Assembly: GCF_003086295.3 (NCBI RefSeq)
Contig: NC_092038.1
Span: 101,215,837 to 101,279,836 of the forward strand
Reading direction: 5' to 3'
Origin: Arachis hypogaea
Lineage: Eukaryota; Streptophyta; Magnoliopsida; Fabales; Fabaceae
DNA: 64,000 nt
Below the pieces are notes generated by a model that was not told where the DNA came from, made no database searches, and was given only the letters and a program-made list of their open reading frames with translations. The translations under genes and the position numbers were made by a program. Positions 1-12,247 of the stretch are shown in pieces. The first letter of the stretch is position 1. Each line of letters opens with the position of its first letter.

Positions 1-131
1 GATCTGTGACTCATTATCTTGTAGTAATGGTCTGAATGTTCTTTAGTTAAGAACTTCCCTTGATTCCAAAGTGGCTTTGGAGTGCTTTCTTTCTTGCCTC
101 TTGGGTTAGGTTGTTTCCCTTTAGGAGCCAT
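1..131 (-). CDS. E1 third ORF (plant-transposon-protein type), N-terminal 43 codons only
   Basis: The minus-strand frame opens at an ATG at 131 with Met-Ala-Pro-Lys-Gly-Lys-Gln and runs off the left edge without a stop. The same N-terminus opens the third ORF of E5 (24437) and E9 (54047), including the run LTKEHSDHYYKIM. In those copies the protein is about 370 residues with a C-terminal coiled coil. Function is unknown. By position the ORF has been called env-like in Athila elements, but nothing visible here supports a membrane protein. Confidence 0.8.
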   Translation of the reverse strand, partial: MAPKGKQPNPRGKKESTPKPLWNQGKFLTKEHSDHYYKIMSHR

Positions 132-684
132 GATCTTAAGTGGGTATGTTTTTGTGATCACGGATAAAACACACCAAACTTAGAGCTTTGCTTGTCCTCA
201 AGCAAAAGAGAAGAAAGAAGAGGGATAGAAGGAGAGCAATTGTGGAATGGTGATGGTGAAGGGGGCGCCGAACACAATATATAGGGAGGGGGTGGGAAAT
301 TTTCGAAAAAAATAAGAAAGAGATAAGATAGAAGATATGATTTTAAAAGATATGATCAGAAAAAGATATAACTTTGAAAAGAAAAAGATATGAATTATAA
401 TTTAAAAGATAAATTTGAAATTTAATTTTGAAAAAGATTTTAATAGATAATTGATGTGTTGAAAACAAATTTGAAAAGATGATGGATTGAATTGGAAAGC
501 CATTTGGCTTTATGGATTAAGATATATTTAATATTTTTGAAAAAGGGATTTTAGAAATTAGGATAAAAACTTGTGGAATTGAAAGTGATAATTTAAAATA
601 TGTTTATGCAAGAAATCATGAATTGAAACATAAAAATTTTGAAAAATTATAAAGAAAAACGAAATTGTACCTCCTCCCACCATC
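132..684 (-). other. E1 spacer upstream of the third ORF, with stem-loop block
   Basis: This non-coding stretch separates the word array from the third ORF. At 187-206 a hairpin TTTGCTTG-TCCT-CAAGCAAA (plus-strand reading) adjoins ACACCAAACTTAGAG at 171-185. The same block stands before the third ORF in E5, E8 and E9. The rest is A-rich, with repeated GATATGA and GAAAAAGAT words and no ORF I can support. Confidence 0.7.
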
Positions 685-1017
685 CTGGCGTTAAACGCCC
701 ACATGGTGCATGTTTTGGGCGTTTAACGCCCACATGTTGCTTCTCCTGGGTGTTCAACGCCCATTTGGTGCTTCTTTCTGGCGTTGAACGCCAGGAAGTC
801 CTTCATCACTGGGCGTTTTTCTGAACGCCCAGGATGCTAGCAGACTGGCGTTAAACGCCCAGAAGGTGCATCTTTCTGGTGTTTAACGCCCAGAAGATGC
901 TCCTTTCTGGCGTTTAACGCCCAGAAGGCTACCCTTACTGGCGTTAAACGCCCAGTGGGTGCTTCTTTTGGGCGTTCAACGCCCAAAGTATTTCTTACTG
1001 GCTTTTTCATGCCAGTG
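685..1017. repeat. GGCGTTNAACGCC palindromic word array of E1 (pol to third-ORF spacer)
   Basis: About ten imperfect units spaced roughly 30-33 bases apart carry the palindrome (T)GGCGTTNAACGCC(A). Units vary in the middle base and a few have mismatched arms; one is stretched to GGCGTTTTTCTGAACGCC. The linkers are also related (GGTGCTTCTTTC-like). Short ORFs here are only the array read in different frames. Equivalent arrays lie at 24863-25165 (E5), 53145-53476 (E9) and 57994-58326 (E8). Confidence 0.95.
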
Positions 1018-1200
1018 AGCTTCCAAATTTCCCTGTAACTCTGTGACTTCAACCAATTGCTAATTCACCTTTGAAGATACTTGGACTCAAACCTGTAAAG
1101 AAAAGAAAATTTATTTAATTAGTAAATAAACTTTGTAAATGGCTGGGTTGCCTCCCAGCAAGCGCTTCTTTAATGTCATTAGCTGGACTGTCACTGATCT

Positions 1201-4200
1201 TCATTGTAGTCTCAGTCTTGAACATTCTTGCTCGAAATTATCTTCAAGATAGTGTTTAACTCTTTGTACATTAACAATGAACTTTTTGTTAGAGTCACTA
1301 TCCTGAAGTTCTATGTATCCATATGGTGATACATTTGTGATTACATATGGACCTCTCCACCGGGATTTTAATTTCCCAGGGAATAATTTGAGCCTAGAGT
1401 TGAATAGCAGAACTTTCTGCCCTGGTTTAAAGACTCTGGATGACAATTTCTTATCATGCCATCTTTTTGCTTTCTCCTTGTAAATTTTTGCATTCTCAAA
1501 AGCATTGAGTCTAAATTCCTCTAGCTCATTTAACTGGAGCAATCGTTTTTCTCCAGCTAACCTGGCATCAAGGTTTAGGAATCTGGTTGCCCAGTAGGCC
1601 TTGTGTTCCAGTTCCACTGGCAAGTGACATGCCTTTCCATACACAAGCTGGTATGGAGAGGTCCCTATAGGGGTCTTAAATGCTGTTCTGTATGCCCACA
1701 GAGCATCATCCAAGCTTCTTGCCCAACCCTTTCTACGGTTAATTACAGTCCGTTCCAGGATTCTTTTGAGTTCTCTATTTGAGACTTCAGCTTGCCCATT
1801 AGTCTGTGGGTGATATGGAGTAGCTACCCTGTGGTTAACTCCATAACGTACCAGAGCAGAGTAAAGCTGTTTATTGCAGAAATGAGTGCCCCCATCACTG
1901 ATTAACACTCTAGGGATACCAAATCTGCTGAAAATATGTTTCTGGAGGAATTTTAACACTGTTTTAGTGTCATTAGTGGGTGTTGCAATAGCCTCCACCC
2001 ATTTGGATACATAATCCACTGCCACCAGAATATAAGTGTTTGAGTATGATGGTGGGAAAGGTCCCATGAAGTCAATGCCCCATACATCAAACAACTCAAT
2101 CTCCAAGATTCCTTGTTGAGGCATGGCATAACTGTGAGGTAGGTTGCCTGATCTTTGGCAACTGTCACAATTAAGCACAAATGCTCGGGAATCTTTATAG
2201 AGAGTAGGCCAGTAGAAGCCACTTTGGAGGACTCTTGTGGCTATTCGCTCACTTCCAAAATGTCCTCCATACTGTGATCCATGGCAGTGCCAAAGGATCT
2301 TCTGTGCTTCTTCTTTAGGCACACATCTACGGATTACTCCGTCTGCACATCTCTTGAAGAGATATGGTTCATCCCAAAGATAGTACTTTGCATCTGTGAT
2401 TAATTTCTTTGATTGCACCCTACTGTACTCTTTGGGTATAAATCTCACTGCCTTGTAGTTTGCAATGTCTGCAAACCATGGCACTTCCTGGATGGCAAAC
2501 AGTTGCTCATCCGGAAAGGTTTCAGAGATCTCAGTGAGAGGAGGGGACGCCCCTTTCACTGGTTCTATTCGGGACAGATGATCTGCCACTTGATTCTCTG
2601 TCCCTTTTCTGTCTCTTATTTCTATATCAAACTCCTGCAGAAGCAACACCCATCTGATGAGTCTGGGTTTTGAATCCTGCTTTGTGAGTAGATATTTAAG
2701 AGCAGCATGATCAGTGTACACAATCACTTTTGATCCTACTAAATAGGATCTGAATTTGTCAATCGCGTAAACCACTGCTAGTAGCTCTTTTTCTGTGGTT
2801 GTGTAATTCTTCTGTGCATCATTTAGAACATGGCTGGCATAGTAAATGACGTGCAGAAGCTTGTCATGCCTTTGTCCCAACACTGCACCAATGGCATGGT
2901 CACTGGCATCACACATCAGTTCAAACGGTAATGTCCAGTCTGGTGCAGAGATGATTGGTGCTGTAACCAATTTAGCTTTCAGAGTCTCAAATGCATGCAG
3001 ACACTCTTTATCAAAGATAAATGGCGTGTCTGCAGCTAGCAGGTTGCTCAGAGGTTTGGCGATTTTTGAAAAATCCTTTATAAACCTCCTATAGAATCCT
3101 GCATGCCCCAGAAAGCTTCTGATTGCCTTAACATTAGCAGGTGGTGGTAATTTTTCAATTACTTCCACCTTAGCTTGGTCCACCTCTATTCCCTTGTTCG
3201 AAATTTTGTGCCCAAGGACAATTCCTTCAGTCACCATAAAATGACATTTTTCCCAGTTTAAAACCAGGTTAGTCTCTTGGCATCTTTTCAGAGCAAGTGC
3301 TAAATGGTTAAGGCAGGAGCTGAATGAGTCTCCAAATACTGAAAAGTCATCCATGAAGACTTCCAGGAATTTTTCCACCATATCAGAGAAAATTGAGAGC
3401 ATGCACCTTTGAAAGGTTGCAGGTGCATTGCACAGGCCAAATGGCATCCTTCTGTATGCAAATACTCCAGATGGGCATGTGAATGCCGTTTTCTCCTGAT
3501 CCTGGGGATCTACTGCAATTTGATTATAACCTGAATATCCATCCAGGAAGCAGTAGTATTCATGACCTGCTAGTCTTTCTAGCATCTGGTCTATGAATGG
3601 TAAAGGAAAATGATCCTTTCTGGTGGCTGTATTGAGCCTTCTATAGTCAATGCACATACGCCACCCTGTAACTGTCCTTGTAGGGACCAGTTCATTTTTT
3701 TCATTATGAACCACTGTCATGCCACCTTTCTTAGGGACAACTTGAACAGGGCTCACCCAGGGGCTGTCAGAAATAGGATAAATAATCCCAGCCTCTAGTA
3801 ATTTAGTGACCTCTTTTTGCACCACTTCTTTCATAGCTGGATTCAGCCGCCTTTGTGGTTGAACCACTGGCTTGGCGTCATCCTCCAGCAAGATTTTGTG
3901 CATGCATCTGGCTGGGCTAATGCCCTTAAGATCACTAATGGACCAACCAAGAGCTGTCTTGTGTGTCCTTAGCACTTGAATTAGTGCTTCCTCTTCCTGT
4001 GGTTCTAAGGTAGAACTTATAATTACAGGAAAGGTGTCACCTTCTCCCAGAAATGCATATTTCAGGGATGGTGGTAATGGTTTGAGCTCGGGTTTTGGAG
4101 GTTTCTCCTCTTCTTGAGGAATTTTCAGAGGTTCTATTATCTTCTCTGATTCCTCCAAATCAGGCTGAACATCTTTAAAGATGCCCTCTAGCTCTGATTC

Positions 4201-6231
4201 GAGACTCTCAGCCATATTGACCTCTCTTACCAGAGAGTCAATAATATCAACACTCATGCAGTCATTTGGGGTGTCTGGATGTTGCATGGCTTTGACAACA
4301 TTCAACTTAAACTCCTCCTCATTGACTCTCAAAGTTACTTCCCCTTTTTGGACATCGATGAGGGTTCGGCCAGTTGCTAGGAAAGGTCTTCCTAGAAGGA
4401 GAGTTGCACTCTTGTGCTCCTCCATTTCCAGCACCACAAAGTCAGTAGGAAAGGCAAATGGCCCTACCTTGACAATCATGTCTTCAATCACGCCTGATGG
4501 GTATTTAATGGAGCCATCAGCAAGCTGAAGACATATCCTGGTTGGTTTGATGTCTTCAGTCAAACCAAGCTTTCTGATAGTAGATGCAGGTATTAGATTG
4601 ATACTTGCCCCAAGATCACATAAAGCTTGCTTGGTACAAGTACCCTCTAATGTGCATGGTATCATAAAGCTCCCAGGATCTTTAAGCTTCTCAGGTAAGC
4701 TTTTCAGAATGACTGCACTACATTCTTCAGTGAGGTAAACTTTTTCAGTTTCCCTCCAATCCTTCTTATGACTTAAGATCTCTTTCATGAACTTAGCATA
4801 AGATGGTATTTGCTCAAGTGCTTCTGCAAACGGGATCTTTATTTCGAGAGTCCTGAGATAGTCTGCAAAGCGGGCAAATTGCTTATCCTGTTCCGCTTGG
4901 CGGAGTTTTTGAGGATAAGGCATCTTGGCTTTGTATTCCTCAACCTTAGTTGCTGCAGGTTTATTACCTATAGAAGTGGGTTGGGAAGCCTTTTTAGAAG
5001 GGTTGTCATCAGCACTTGTATGTGATTGATCACCCACTGGCGTTTGAATACCAGGGGTGGAAGCTGGGGTGGCGTTAAACGCCACCTCCTTGCTTGTTAC
5101 TGGCGTTTGAACGCCAGAACCATGTTCTGTTTGGGCGTTCAACGCCAGATCCATGCTTGTTTCTGGCGTTGAACGCCAGGAATGAGCATGGGCTGGGCGT
5201 TCAGCGCCAACATTATTCCTCTCTGGGCTCTGATTGTCCTCAGAGGGATTTTGATTGGCCATCTGTTCATTTCTTAGCTTCCTGCTGCTTTGGAGTGAGG
5301 TATTTAATGTTTTCCCACTTCTTAATTGAACTGCTTGGCATTCATCTGCTATTTGTTTTGACAGTTGCTTTTCTGTCTGCTTTAATTGCACTTCCATATT
5401 CCTGTTAGCCATTCTTGTTTCCTGTAATATTTCCTTGAATTCGGCTAGCTGCTTGGTTAGAAAGTCTAATTGCTGATTGAATTCATTAGCCTGATCCACC
5501 GGACTGAGTTCAGCAGTTACTGTTCTAGCTTCTTCTTTCATGGAAGATTCACTGTTTAGATACAGATGCTGATTTCTGGCAACTGTATCAATAAGCTCTT
5601 GAGCTTCTTCAATTGTTTTTCTCATATGTATAGATCCACCGGCTGGGTGGTCTAGAGAAATCTGAGCTTTTTCTGTAAGCCCATAGTAAAAGATGTCTAA
5701 TTGCACCCATTCTGAAAACATTTCAGAGGGGCATTTTCTTAGCATCTCTCTGTATCTCTCCCATGCATCATAAAGGGATTCATTATCTCCTTGTTTGAAG
5801 CCTTGGATGTTTAGCCTTAGCTGTGTCATCCGTTTGGGAGGGAAATAGTGATTCAGGAATTTTTCTGACAGCTGTTTCCATGTTTTTATGCTGTTCTTAG
5901 GCTGGTTATTTAACCACCTCTTAGCTTGATCTTTTACAGCAAATGGAAACAGTAATAATCTGTAGACATCCTGATCTACTTCCTTATCATGTACTGTATC
6001 AGCAATTTGCAGAAATCGTGCCAGAAACTCTGTAGGTTCTTCATGTGGAAGACCAGAATACTTGCAGTTTTGCTGCACCATGATAATGAGCTGAGGATTC
6101 AGCTCAAAGCTACTAACTCCAATGGAGGGTATGCAGATACTACTCCCATATGAAGCAGTAGTGGGGTTAGCATATGACCCCAGAGTCCTCTTGTCTTGTC
6201 CATTCATACTTATTGTTGTAATGGAATACAA
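1201..6231 (-). CDS. gag-pol: E1 gag-pol polyprotein, single uninterrupted frame
   Basis: This is the one full-length open gag-pol of the window (1,676 codons). In order, with approximate residues: retrotransposon gag domain 55-230 ([25 protein letters not shown]); a linker of about 340-410 built from word-array peptides (WRSTPE, LALNAQ, GVQTP); aspartic protease around 540 ([11 protein letters not shown]); reverse transcriptase about 830-1010 with FMDD near 960; RNase H with CDASDH near 1107, TEKEL near 1147 and TDHAAL near 1170; integrase with a zinc site [10 protein letters not shown]...CDSC at 1318-1357, catalytic Asp near 1385 (GIDFMGP) and 1445 (ISDGGTHF) and Glu in NGQAEVSN near 1477; C-terminal WRGPYVI. 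In E5, E8 and E9 the start is MDLSG or MEAS; here that Met is Thr, so translation would start at 6231 or at the Met at 6207. It would act in cytoplasmic particles, and the integrase in the nucleus. With no frame break the element may be competent, but its 3' part is unseen. Confidence 0.96.
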   Translation of the reverse strand: MYSITTISMNGQDKRTLGSYANPTTASYGSSICIPSIGVSSFELNPQLIIMVQQNCKYSGLPHEEPTEFLARFLQIADTVHDKEVDQDVYRLLLFPFAVKDQAKRWLNNQPKNSIKTWKQLSEKFLNHYFPPKRMTQLRLNIQGFKQGDNESLYDAWERYREMLRKCPSEMFSEWVQLDIFYYGLTEKAQISLDHPAGGSIHMRKTIEEAQELIDTVARNQHLYLNSESSMKEEARTVTAELSPVDQANEFNQQLDFLTKQLAEFKEILQETRMANRNMEVQLKQTEKQLSKQIADECQAVQLRSGKTLNTSLQSSRKLRNEQMANQNPSEDNQSPERNNVGAERPAHAHSWRSTPETSMDLALNAQTEHGSGVQTPVTSKEVAFNATPASTPGIQTPVGDQSHTSADDNPSKKASQPTSIGNKPAATKVEEYKAKMPYPQKLRQAEQDKQFARFADYLRTLEIKIPFAEALEQIPSYAKFMKEILSHKKDWRETEKVYLTEECSAVILKSLPEKLKDPGSFMIPCTLEGTCTKQALCDLGASINLIPASTIRKLGLTEDIKPTRICLQLADGSIKYPSGVIEDMIVKVGPFAFPTDFVVLEMEEHKSATLLLGRPFLATGRTLIDVQKGEVTLRVNEEEFKLNVVKAMQHPDTPNDCMSVDIIDSLVREVNMAESLESELEGIFKDVQPDLEESEKIIEPLKIPQEEEKPPKPELKPLPPSLKYAFLGEGDTFPVIISSTLEPQEEEALIQVLRTHKTALGWSISDLKGISPARCMHKILLEDDAKPVVQPQRRLNPAMKEVVQKEVTKLLEAGIIYPISDSPWVSPVQVVPKKGGMTVVHNEKNELVPTRTVTGWRMCIDYRRLNTATRKDHFPLPFIDQMLERLAGHEYYCFLDGYSGYNQIAVDPQDQEKTAFTCPSGVFAYRRMPFGLCNAPATFQRCMLSIFSDMVEKFLEVFMDDFSVFGDSFSSCLNHLALALKRCQETNLVLNWEKCHFMVTEGIVLGHKISNKGIEVDQAKVEVIEKLPPPANVKAIRSFLGHAGFYRRFIKDFSKIAKPLSNLLAADTPFIFDKECLHAFETLKAKLVTAPIISAPDWTLPFELMCDASDHAIGAVLGQRHDKLLHVIYYASHVLNDAQKNYTTTEKELLAVVYAIDKFRSYLVGSKVIVYTDHAALKYLLTKQDSKPRLIRWVLLLQEFDIEIRDRKGTENQVADHLSRIEPVKGASPPLTEISETFPDEQLFAIQEVPWFADIANYKAVRFIPKEYSRVQSKKLITDAKYYLWDEPYLFKRCADGVIRRCVPKEEAQKILWHCHGSQYGGHFGSERIATRVLQSGFYWPTLYKDSRAFVLNCDSCQRSGNLPHSYAMPQQGILEIELFDVWGIDFMGPFPPSYSNTYILVAVDYVSKWVEAIATPTNDTKTVLKFLQKHIFSRFGIPRVLISDGGTHFCNKQLYSALVRYGVNHRVATPYHPQTNGQAEVSNRELKRILERTVINRRKGWARSLDDALWAYRTAFKTPIGTSPYQLVYGKACHLPVELEHKAYWATRFLNLDARLAGEKRLLQLNELEEFRLNAFENAKIYKEKAKRWHDKKLSSRVFKPGQKVLLFNSRLKLFPGKLKSRWRGPYVITNVSPYGYIELQDSDSNKKFIVNVQRVKHYLEDNFEQECSRLRLQ

Positions 6232-7175
6232 GAGTGATGATATGTATGTTGATATTGTTTATTTTATAAAAATTAATTTTTATAAAATAAAATTAAAAAC
6301 GAAACAAATAAAGGAAATTGAAAATATTTTGAAATTGAAATCTGAATTTTTATAGCAAATTTTCGAAAAAGTAGTTTTAGAAATGGTTAGAAAATAAAAT
6401 TTTTTTGAATTTTGAATTTTATGATGAAAGAGAAAAACACATAAAGGACACAAGACTTAAAATTTTTAGATTTAGTGCTCCTTATTTTCGAAAATTTTTG
6501 GAGGGAAAACACCAAGGAACACCAAACTTAAAAATTTTAAGATCAAGACACAAGAAAAACTCAAGAACACCTTGAAGATTCACAAGAACACCAAGAACAA
6601 AAGGAAGAACACCAAACTTAAAATTTTTAGAAAATCACAATAAATTTTCGAAATTTATGAAAAGATTAACAAGAAAACACCAAACTTAAAATTTGCCACA
6701 AGATTAAATCAAAGAAAAATTATTTTTGAAAAAGATTTCCAAAAGTACTGGTGCTCCCTTATCAAGAATATAAGCCAACGCTATAACCAACTGAGTTAAA
6801 AATGTAATGTATTTTAAAGATGTATTATTTTTTTTGAAAGTTAATGTTTTGAAAAAGCACAGGAAAAACAAGAAAAGACACAAAACAAGAAAAACTCAAG
6901 ATCAAACAAGAAAAATAACCAAGAACAACTTGAAGATCAATGAAGAACAAAGAACACAAGTCGAAAATTTTAGAAAAATTATAAAAGATGCAATTGACAC
7001 CAAACTTAGAACAAGACACTAGACTCACGAAAAATTAACAATAAATTAAGAGAAATAATTTTTGAAAAGAAATTTTTGAAAAGAAACTATCCTATCAAAA
7101 TTTAATGACTCTATAAAAACAAATTATTCCTAATCTAAGAAATAAAATATGCCTTCAATTGTTCAAACTCAATAA
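6232..7175 (-). other. E1 5' leader
   Basis: The untranslated leader between primer site and gag is A/T-rich. Read in the sense direction it holds several copies of AAGTTTGGTGT (plus strand ACACCAAACTT, for example near 6525, 6611, 6679 and 6998), a word also found at the element's 3' end. Around 6770-6800 the sense strand reads AACTCAGTTGGTTATAGCG, which resembles a tRNA D-arm. The small ORFs are low-complexity Lys/Asn-rich and unconvincing. Confidence 0.75.
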
Positions 7176-7193
7176 TCCCCGGCAACGGCGCCA
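7176..7193 (-). other. E1 primer binding site, tRNA-Asp type
   Basis: The sense strand reads TGGCGCCGTTGCCGGGGA, an 18-base match to what I recall as the complement of the plant tRNA-Asp 3' end including CCA. It lies six bases inside the 5' LTR edge. Athila elements characteristically use this primer. Confidence 0.92.
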
Positions 7194-7199
7194 AAAACT

Positions 7200-8744
7200 T
7201 GGTGCACGAATTTGTGATTCGCACAACTAACCAGCAAGTGCACTGGGTCGTCCAAGTAATACCTTACGTGAGTAAGGGTCGATCCCACGAAGATTATTGG
7301 TTTGAAGCAATCAACACTTATTTTATTAATCTTAGTCAGGATGCCACAAAGTTATTTGGATTTTACTTGTAAGAAGCCAAACTACAAAATTGTAAGTTGG
7401 AATAATAAAGAATACTAGCGTTACTTGTTGTGCAGTAATGGGGAATATGTTGGAGTTTTGGAGATGCTTTGTCCTCTGACTTCAACTCTTCCTTGAAATC
7501 CTCTTCTCACACGCAGGTTCCTTCCATGGCAAGCTCTATGTAGGGTGTCACCGTTGTCAGTGGCTACTTCCCATCCTCTCAGTGAAAACGTTCCTATGCT
7601 CTGTCACAGCACGGCTAATCATCTGTCGGTTCTCAATCAGGTTGGAATAGAATCCATTGATTCTTTTGCGTCTGTCACTAACGCCCAGCCCTCAGGAGTT
7701 TGAAGCACGTCACAGTCATTCAATCCCGGAATCCTACTCGGAATACCACAGACAAGGTTTAGACTTTCCGGATTCTCATGAATACCGCCATCTATCTAGC
7801 TTATACCACGAAGATTCTGTTGGGGAATCTAAGAGATATTCATTCAGTCTGATGTAGAACGGAGGTGGTTGTCAGGCACACGTTCATGGATTGAGGAAGG
7901 TGATGAGTGTCACGGATCATCACCTTCTCCACAGTTAAGCGCGAATAAACATCTTAGATAAGAACAAGCGTGTTTGAATGGAAAACGAAGGAATTGTATT
8001 AAATCATCGAGACGCTGCAGAGCTCCTCACCCCCAACAATGGAGTTTAGAGACTCATGCCGTCACAAAGTGTATAATTCAGATCTGAAAAAATGTCATGA
8101 GGTACAAGAAATGTCTGTAAAAGTTGTTTAAATAGTAAACTAGTAGCCTAGGTTTACAGAAAATGAATAAACTAAGATAATTGGTGCAGAAATCCACTTC
8201 TGGGGCCCACTTGGTGTGTGCTGGGGCTGAGACTAAAGCTTTCCACGTGTAGAGGCCTTTCTTGGCGTCAAACTCCAGGTTATGACGTGTTTTGGGCGTT
8301 CAACTCCGGATCATGACGTTTTTCTGGCGTTTAACTCCAGACAGCAGCATGAACTTGGCGTTTAACGCCAAGTTACGTCGTCTATCCTTGCGCAAAGTAT
8401 GGACTATTATATATTGCTGGAAAGCCCTGGATGTCTACTTTCCAACGCCGTTGAGAGCGCGCCAATTGGACTTCTGTAGCTCCAGAAAATCCATTTCGAG
8501 TGCAGGGAGGTTAGGATCCAACAGCATCAGCAGTCCTTTTTCAGCCTAAGTCAGATTTTTGCTCAGCTCCCTCAATTTCAGCCAGAAAATACCTGAAATC
8601 ACAGAAAAACACACAAACTCATAGTAAAGTCCAGAAATATGATTTTTGCCTAAAAACTAATATTATTTTACTAAAAACTAACTGAAACATGCTAAAATCT
8701 ACATGAAATTACCCCCAAAAAGCGTACAAAATATCCGCTCATCA
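7200..8744 (-). repeat. E1 5' LTR (1,545 bp)
   Basis: In sense the LTR begins TGATGAGCGGATA at 8744 and ends GTGCACCA at 7200, giving TG...CA ends. It aligns throughout with the LTRs of E9 and E8, including the terminal part with CCAGTGCACTTGCTGG and the sub-terminal GGCGTT palindromes at about 8260-8375. The promoter should lie in it; a TATATAAT-like stretch sits near 8408-8416 and a TATTTAAAC-like stretch near 8131-8142, and I cannot tell which is used. Confidence 0.92.
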
Positions 8745-10578
8745 CCAGGTCACACAGATTCTTCTCAAAGGTCACGGTGCCTATGGTACAGGGTATTAAG
8801 AATTTACCAGGATCTTGTTTCTTTTGAGGTAAAGTTTGCTGAACCCATGTATTTAGTTCACTAATGAGCAAGGGAGGTTCATCTTCCCAAGTCTCATTAC
8901 CAAACAACTTGGCATTCAGCTTCATGATGGCTCCTAGATATTGAGCAACTTGCTCTTCAGTTACATCTTCATCCTCTTCAGAGGAAAAATAGTTCTCAGA
9001 GCTCATGAATGGCAAAAGGAAGTTTAATGGAATCTCTATGGTCTCTATATGAGCCTCAGATTCCTTTAGGTCCTCAATAGGAAACTCCTTTCTGTCTGGA
9101 GGATGTCCCATGAGGTCTTCCTCATTGGGATTCACGTCCTCCCCTTCCTCTTTGGATTCGGCCATTTTGATTATATCAATGGCCTTGCACTCTCTTTTTG
9201 GATTCTCTTCTGTATTGCTTGGGAGAGTACTAGGAGGAGTTTCAGTGATTTTCTTACTCAACTGACCCACTTGTGCCTCCAAGTTTCTAATGGAGGACCT
9301 TGTTTCATTCATGAAACTTAAAGTGGCCTTAGATAGATCAGAGACTATGTTTGCTAAGCTAGAGGGACTCTGTTCAGAATTCTCTGTCTGTTGCTGAGAA
9401 GATGATGGATAAGACTTGCTATTGCTAAACCTGTTTCTTCCACCATTATTAAAGCCTTATTGAGGCTTTTGTTGATCCTTCCATGAGAAATTTGGATGAT
9501 TTCTCCATGAGGAATTATAGGTGTTTCTATAGGCTTCACCCATGTAATTTACCTCTGCCATTGCAGGGTTCTCAGGATCATAGGCTTCTTCTTCAAAAGA
9601 TGCCTCTATAGTACTGTTGGAGGCATTTTGCAATCCATTCAGACTCTGAGAAATCATATTGACTTGCTGAGTCAACATTTTATTCTGAGCCAATATGGCA
9701 TTCAGAGCATTAATTTCAAGAACTCCCTTCTTCTGAGGCGTCCCATTACTCACAGGATTCCTCTTAGTGGTGTACATGAACTGGTTATTTGCAACCATGT
9801 CAATGAGTTCTTAAGCTTCTGCAGGCGTTTTCTTTAGGTGAATGGATCCACCTGTAGAATGGTCCAATGACATCTTAGAGAACTCAGATAAACCATCATA
9901 GAATATATCTAAAATGGTCCACTCTGAAAGCATGTCAGAAGGACTCTTTTTGGTCAACTGCTTGTATCTTTCCCAAGCTTCATAGAGGGATTCACCATCT
10001 TTTTGCCTGAAGGTCTAAACATCCACTCTAAGCTTGCTCAGCTTTTGAGGAGGAAAGAACTTGGCCAAGAAGGTCGTGACCAACTTATCCCAAGAGTCCA
10101 GGCTATCTTTAGGTTGTGAGTCTAACCATGTTCTAGCTCTGTCTCTCACAGCAAAAGGGAAAAGCATGAGCCTGTAGACTTCATGATCTACTCTATTAGT
10201 CTTAATAGTATCACAGATTTGCAAGAACTTAGTTAAAAACTGATAGGGATCTTCTGATGGAAGTCCATGAAACTTGCAGTTCTATTGCATTAGAGCAACT
10301 AGTTGAGGCTTCAGCTCAAAATTGTTTGCTCCAATGGCAGGGATTGAGATGCTTCTTCCATAAAAATTGGAAGTAGGTGTAGTATAATCACCAAGCATCC
10401 TCCTTGCATTATTGTTGTTGTTATTATTTTCGGCTGCCATCTCTTCTTCTTTTTCGAAATTTTTTGTAAGGTTTTCTCTGGGTTGTTGTGTTTTAGCTTC
10501 TCTTAGCTTCCTCTTCAGAGTCCTTTCAGGTTCCAGATCAGCTTCAACAAGAATGTTCTTATCCTTGCTCCTGCTCAT
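8745..10578 (-). pseudogene. gag: E2 gag and protease start, broken by stops and truncated by E1
   Basis: Reading from 10578, the frame starts MSRSKDKN, carries an Asn run (about 10413-10433), then gag motifs (ELKPQLVALMQ, FAVRDRARTWL, LAKFFPPQKLSKLR, ESLYEAWERYKQL, DHSTGGSIHLKK), a Gln/Asn-rich linker, and ends at KFLIPCTIG...CDL, the start of the protease active site, where E1 is inserted. In-frame stops lie near 10284, 10015, 9810 and 9457, so no complete Gag can be made. At least two of the stops replace a codon that is Gln in the related copies. No CCHC zinc knuckle is visible. Confidence 0.88.
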
Positions 10579-12156
10579 GTGAAAAAGAAGAGAACAGAAA
10601 AGAAGAGGAATCCTCTATGTCACAGTATAGAGATTCCATTATGTGAGTAGAAGAGAAGAAGAATAGAAAAAAATTCGAACACAGAAAGAGAAGAGAAGAG
10701 GGTTCGAATTATGAGTAGAAGATAAGTGTTAGTAATTAAATAAATAAATAGAAAAGATGAGAGGGAGAGAATTTCGAAAATTGTTTTTGAAAAAAATGGT
10801 TAGTGATTTTCGAAAATTAAGAGAAGAAATAAAATTAAGATTAAAATTTGAAACAATTAGTTAATTAAAAAAATTTTGAAAAAGAGGAAGGTGATTTTCG
10901 AAAATTAGAAAGAGAAAAGTAGTTAGGTGGTTTTGAAAAAGATAAGAATTAGTAAAACAAACAAAAAGTCAATTAGTTAGTTGAAAAAGATTTGAAAATC
11001 AATTTTGAAAAGATAGGAGGTTAGAAAAAATTTTTGAAATTGATTTTGAAAAAGATATGATTTGAAAAAGATATGTTTGAAAAGATATGATAAAAAAGAT
11101 ATGATTTAAAAGATATGATTGAGATTTGTTTTGAAAAAGATTTGAAAAGGAAATTAAAAAGATTTGATTTTTAAAATTAAAATTGATTACTTGACTAACA
11201 AGAAACTAAAAGATATGATTCTAAAATTTAAAGATTGAACTTTTCTTAAGAAGAAAGTAACAAACTTCAAATTTTTGAATCAATCACATTAATTGTTAGT
11301 AAAGTTTTCGAAAATTATGAAATAAAATTAAGAAAAATATTTTGAAAATCAATTTTTAAAATTTTTGAAAAATAATAAGAAAAATGAAAAAGATTTGATT
11401 TTTGAAAAAGATTTTGAAAAGATAGGATTTTTAAAATTGAAATCTTGACTTGACTAACAAGAAAAAACTTATTTAAAAATTTTTTGACTAAGTCAACCCA
11501 AAAGATTTCGAAATTTATGAGGGAAATAAGGGAAGGATATTTTTTATTTTGGAATTTAATGTGGAAAGAGAAAAAATAACAAAATGACTCAAGACATAAA
11601 AATTATGAATCAAAACAACTGATGTATGCAAGAACACTATGAATGTCAAGATGAACACCAAGAACACTTTGAAGATCAAGATGAACATCAAGATTTATTT
11701 TTGAAAAATTTTCAAGAGAGGAAAACATGCAAGACACCAAACTTAGAAATTTTCAATGTTTAGACACTATGGATTAAAAAATTCATATGAAAAATAACAA
11801 AAGACACAAAACAAGAAAATATGAAGATCAAACAAGAAGACCTATTAAGAACAACTTGAAGATCATGAAAAACACCATGCGTGAGTTTTTCGAAAAATGC
11901 ACAAATTTTAAAAACATGCAATTGACACCAAACTTAAAAATTGACACTAGACTCAAACAAGAATCACAAAAATATTTTTTGGTTTTTATGATTTAAAAAA
12001 ACTTTTTTTGGATTTTTCGAAAATTATATTTTATATTTTTTTGGAAAAACGAAAACAAATAAAAAAAATTTTTGAAAGATTTTTGAAAACTTTTTGAAAA
12101 GAAAATTACCTAATCTGAGCAACAAGATGAACCGTCACTTGTCCAAACTCAAACAA
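10579..12156 (-). other. E2 leader, low complexity
   Basis: This long A/T-rich stretch between gag and primer site is full of GATTTGAAAAAGAT, TTTTCGAAAATT and ACACCAAACTT words. It corresponds to the leaders of E1, E8 and E9 but is longer. I see no supportable gene; short ORFs are Lys/Asn-rich. Confidence 0.7.
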
Positions 12157-12247
12157 TCCCAGGTAGCGGCGCCAAAAACTTTATAGGCAAAATTGTGACT
12201 CATACTTTTCACAACTCGAACAATTCCGAGCAATGGCTCCAAAAACT
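12157..12247 (-). repeat. Duplicated, degenerate primer site and LTR edge of E2
   Basis: A primer-site-like block at 12157-12174 (three mismatches to the tRNA-Asp site) is followed by CAAAATTGTGACTCATACTTTTCACAACT-like sequence, the look of an LTR end. A second primer-site-like block at 12224-12241 (five mismatches) then lies six bases before the present LTR edge at 12248. The LTR/primer junction is therefore present twice within about 90 bp. Confidence 0.6.

Larger units (their letters stand above)
1..8744 (-). mobile_element. E1: Athila-type Ty3/gypsy LTR retrotransposon, 3' end outside the window
   Basis: From right to left it shows a 5' LTR (7200-8744), a tRNA-Asp primer site (7176-7193), a leader, an open gag-pol, a palindromic word array and the start of a third ORF at the left edge. 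The order gag-protease-RT-RNase H-integrase with a further ORF and a tRNA-Asp primer is typical of the Athila lineage. Its right LTR edge cuts the protease reading frame of E2 after Cys-Asp-Leu, so E1 is younger than E2. The expected 5-bp target duplication would be CCAGG (8745-8749); the matching copy lies left of the window. Confidence 0.93.

Noticed and set aside
685..1017. Regularly spaced short palindromes looking like a CRISPR array
   Set aside because: The repeat is only 13-15 bases and imperfect, the spacers are themselves related, and it lies between pol and a third ORF of a plant retrotransposon.
4181..4528. Long plus-strand ORFs opposite gag-pol (also near 28302-28811, 49633-49980 and 61515-61874)
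   Set aside because: They are antisense shadows of the conserved protease-region codons and recur at the same place in every copy because the sense frame is conserved.
6764..6802. A functional tRNA gene in the E1 leader
   Set aside because: Only the D-arm part is convincing; the anticodon stem does not pair and no T-arm or acceptor stem follows.
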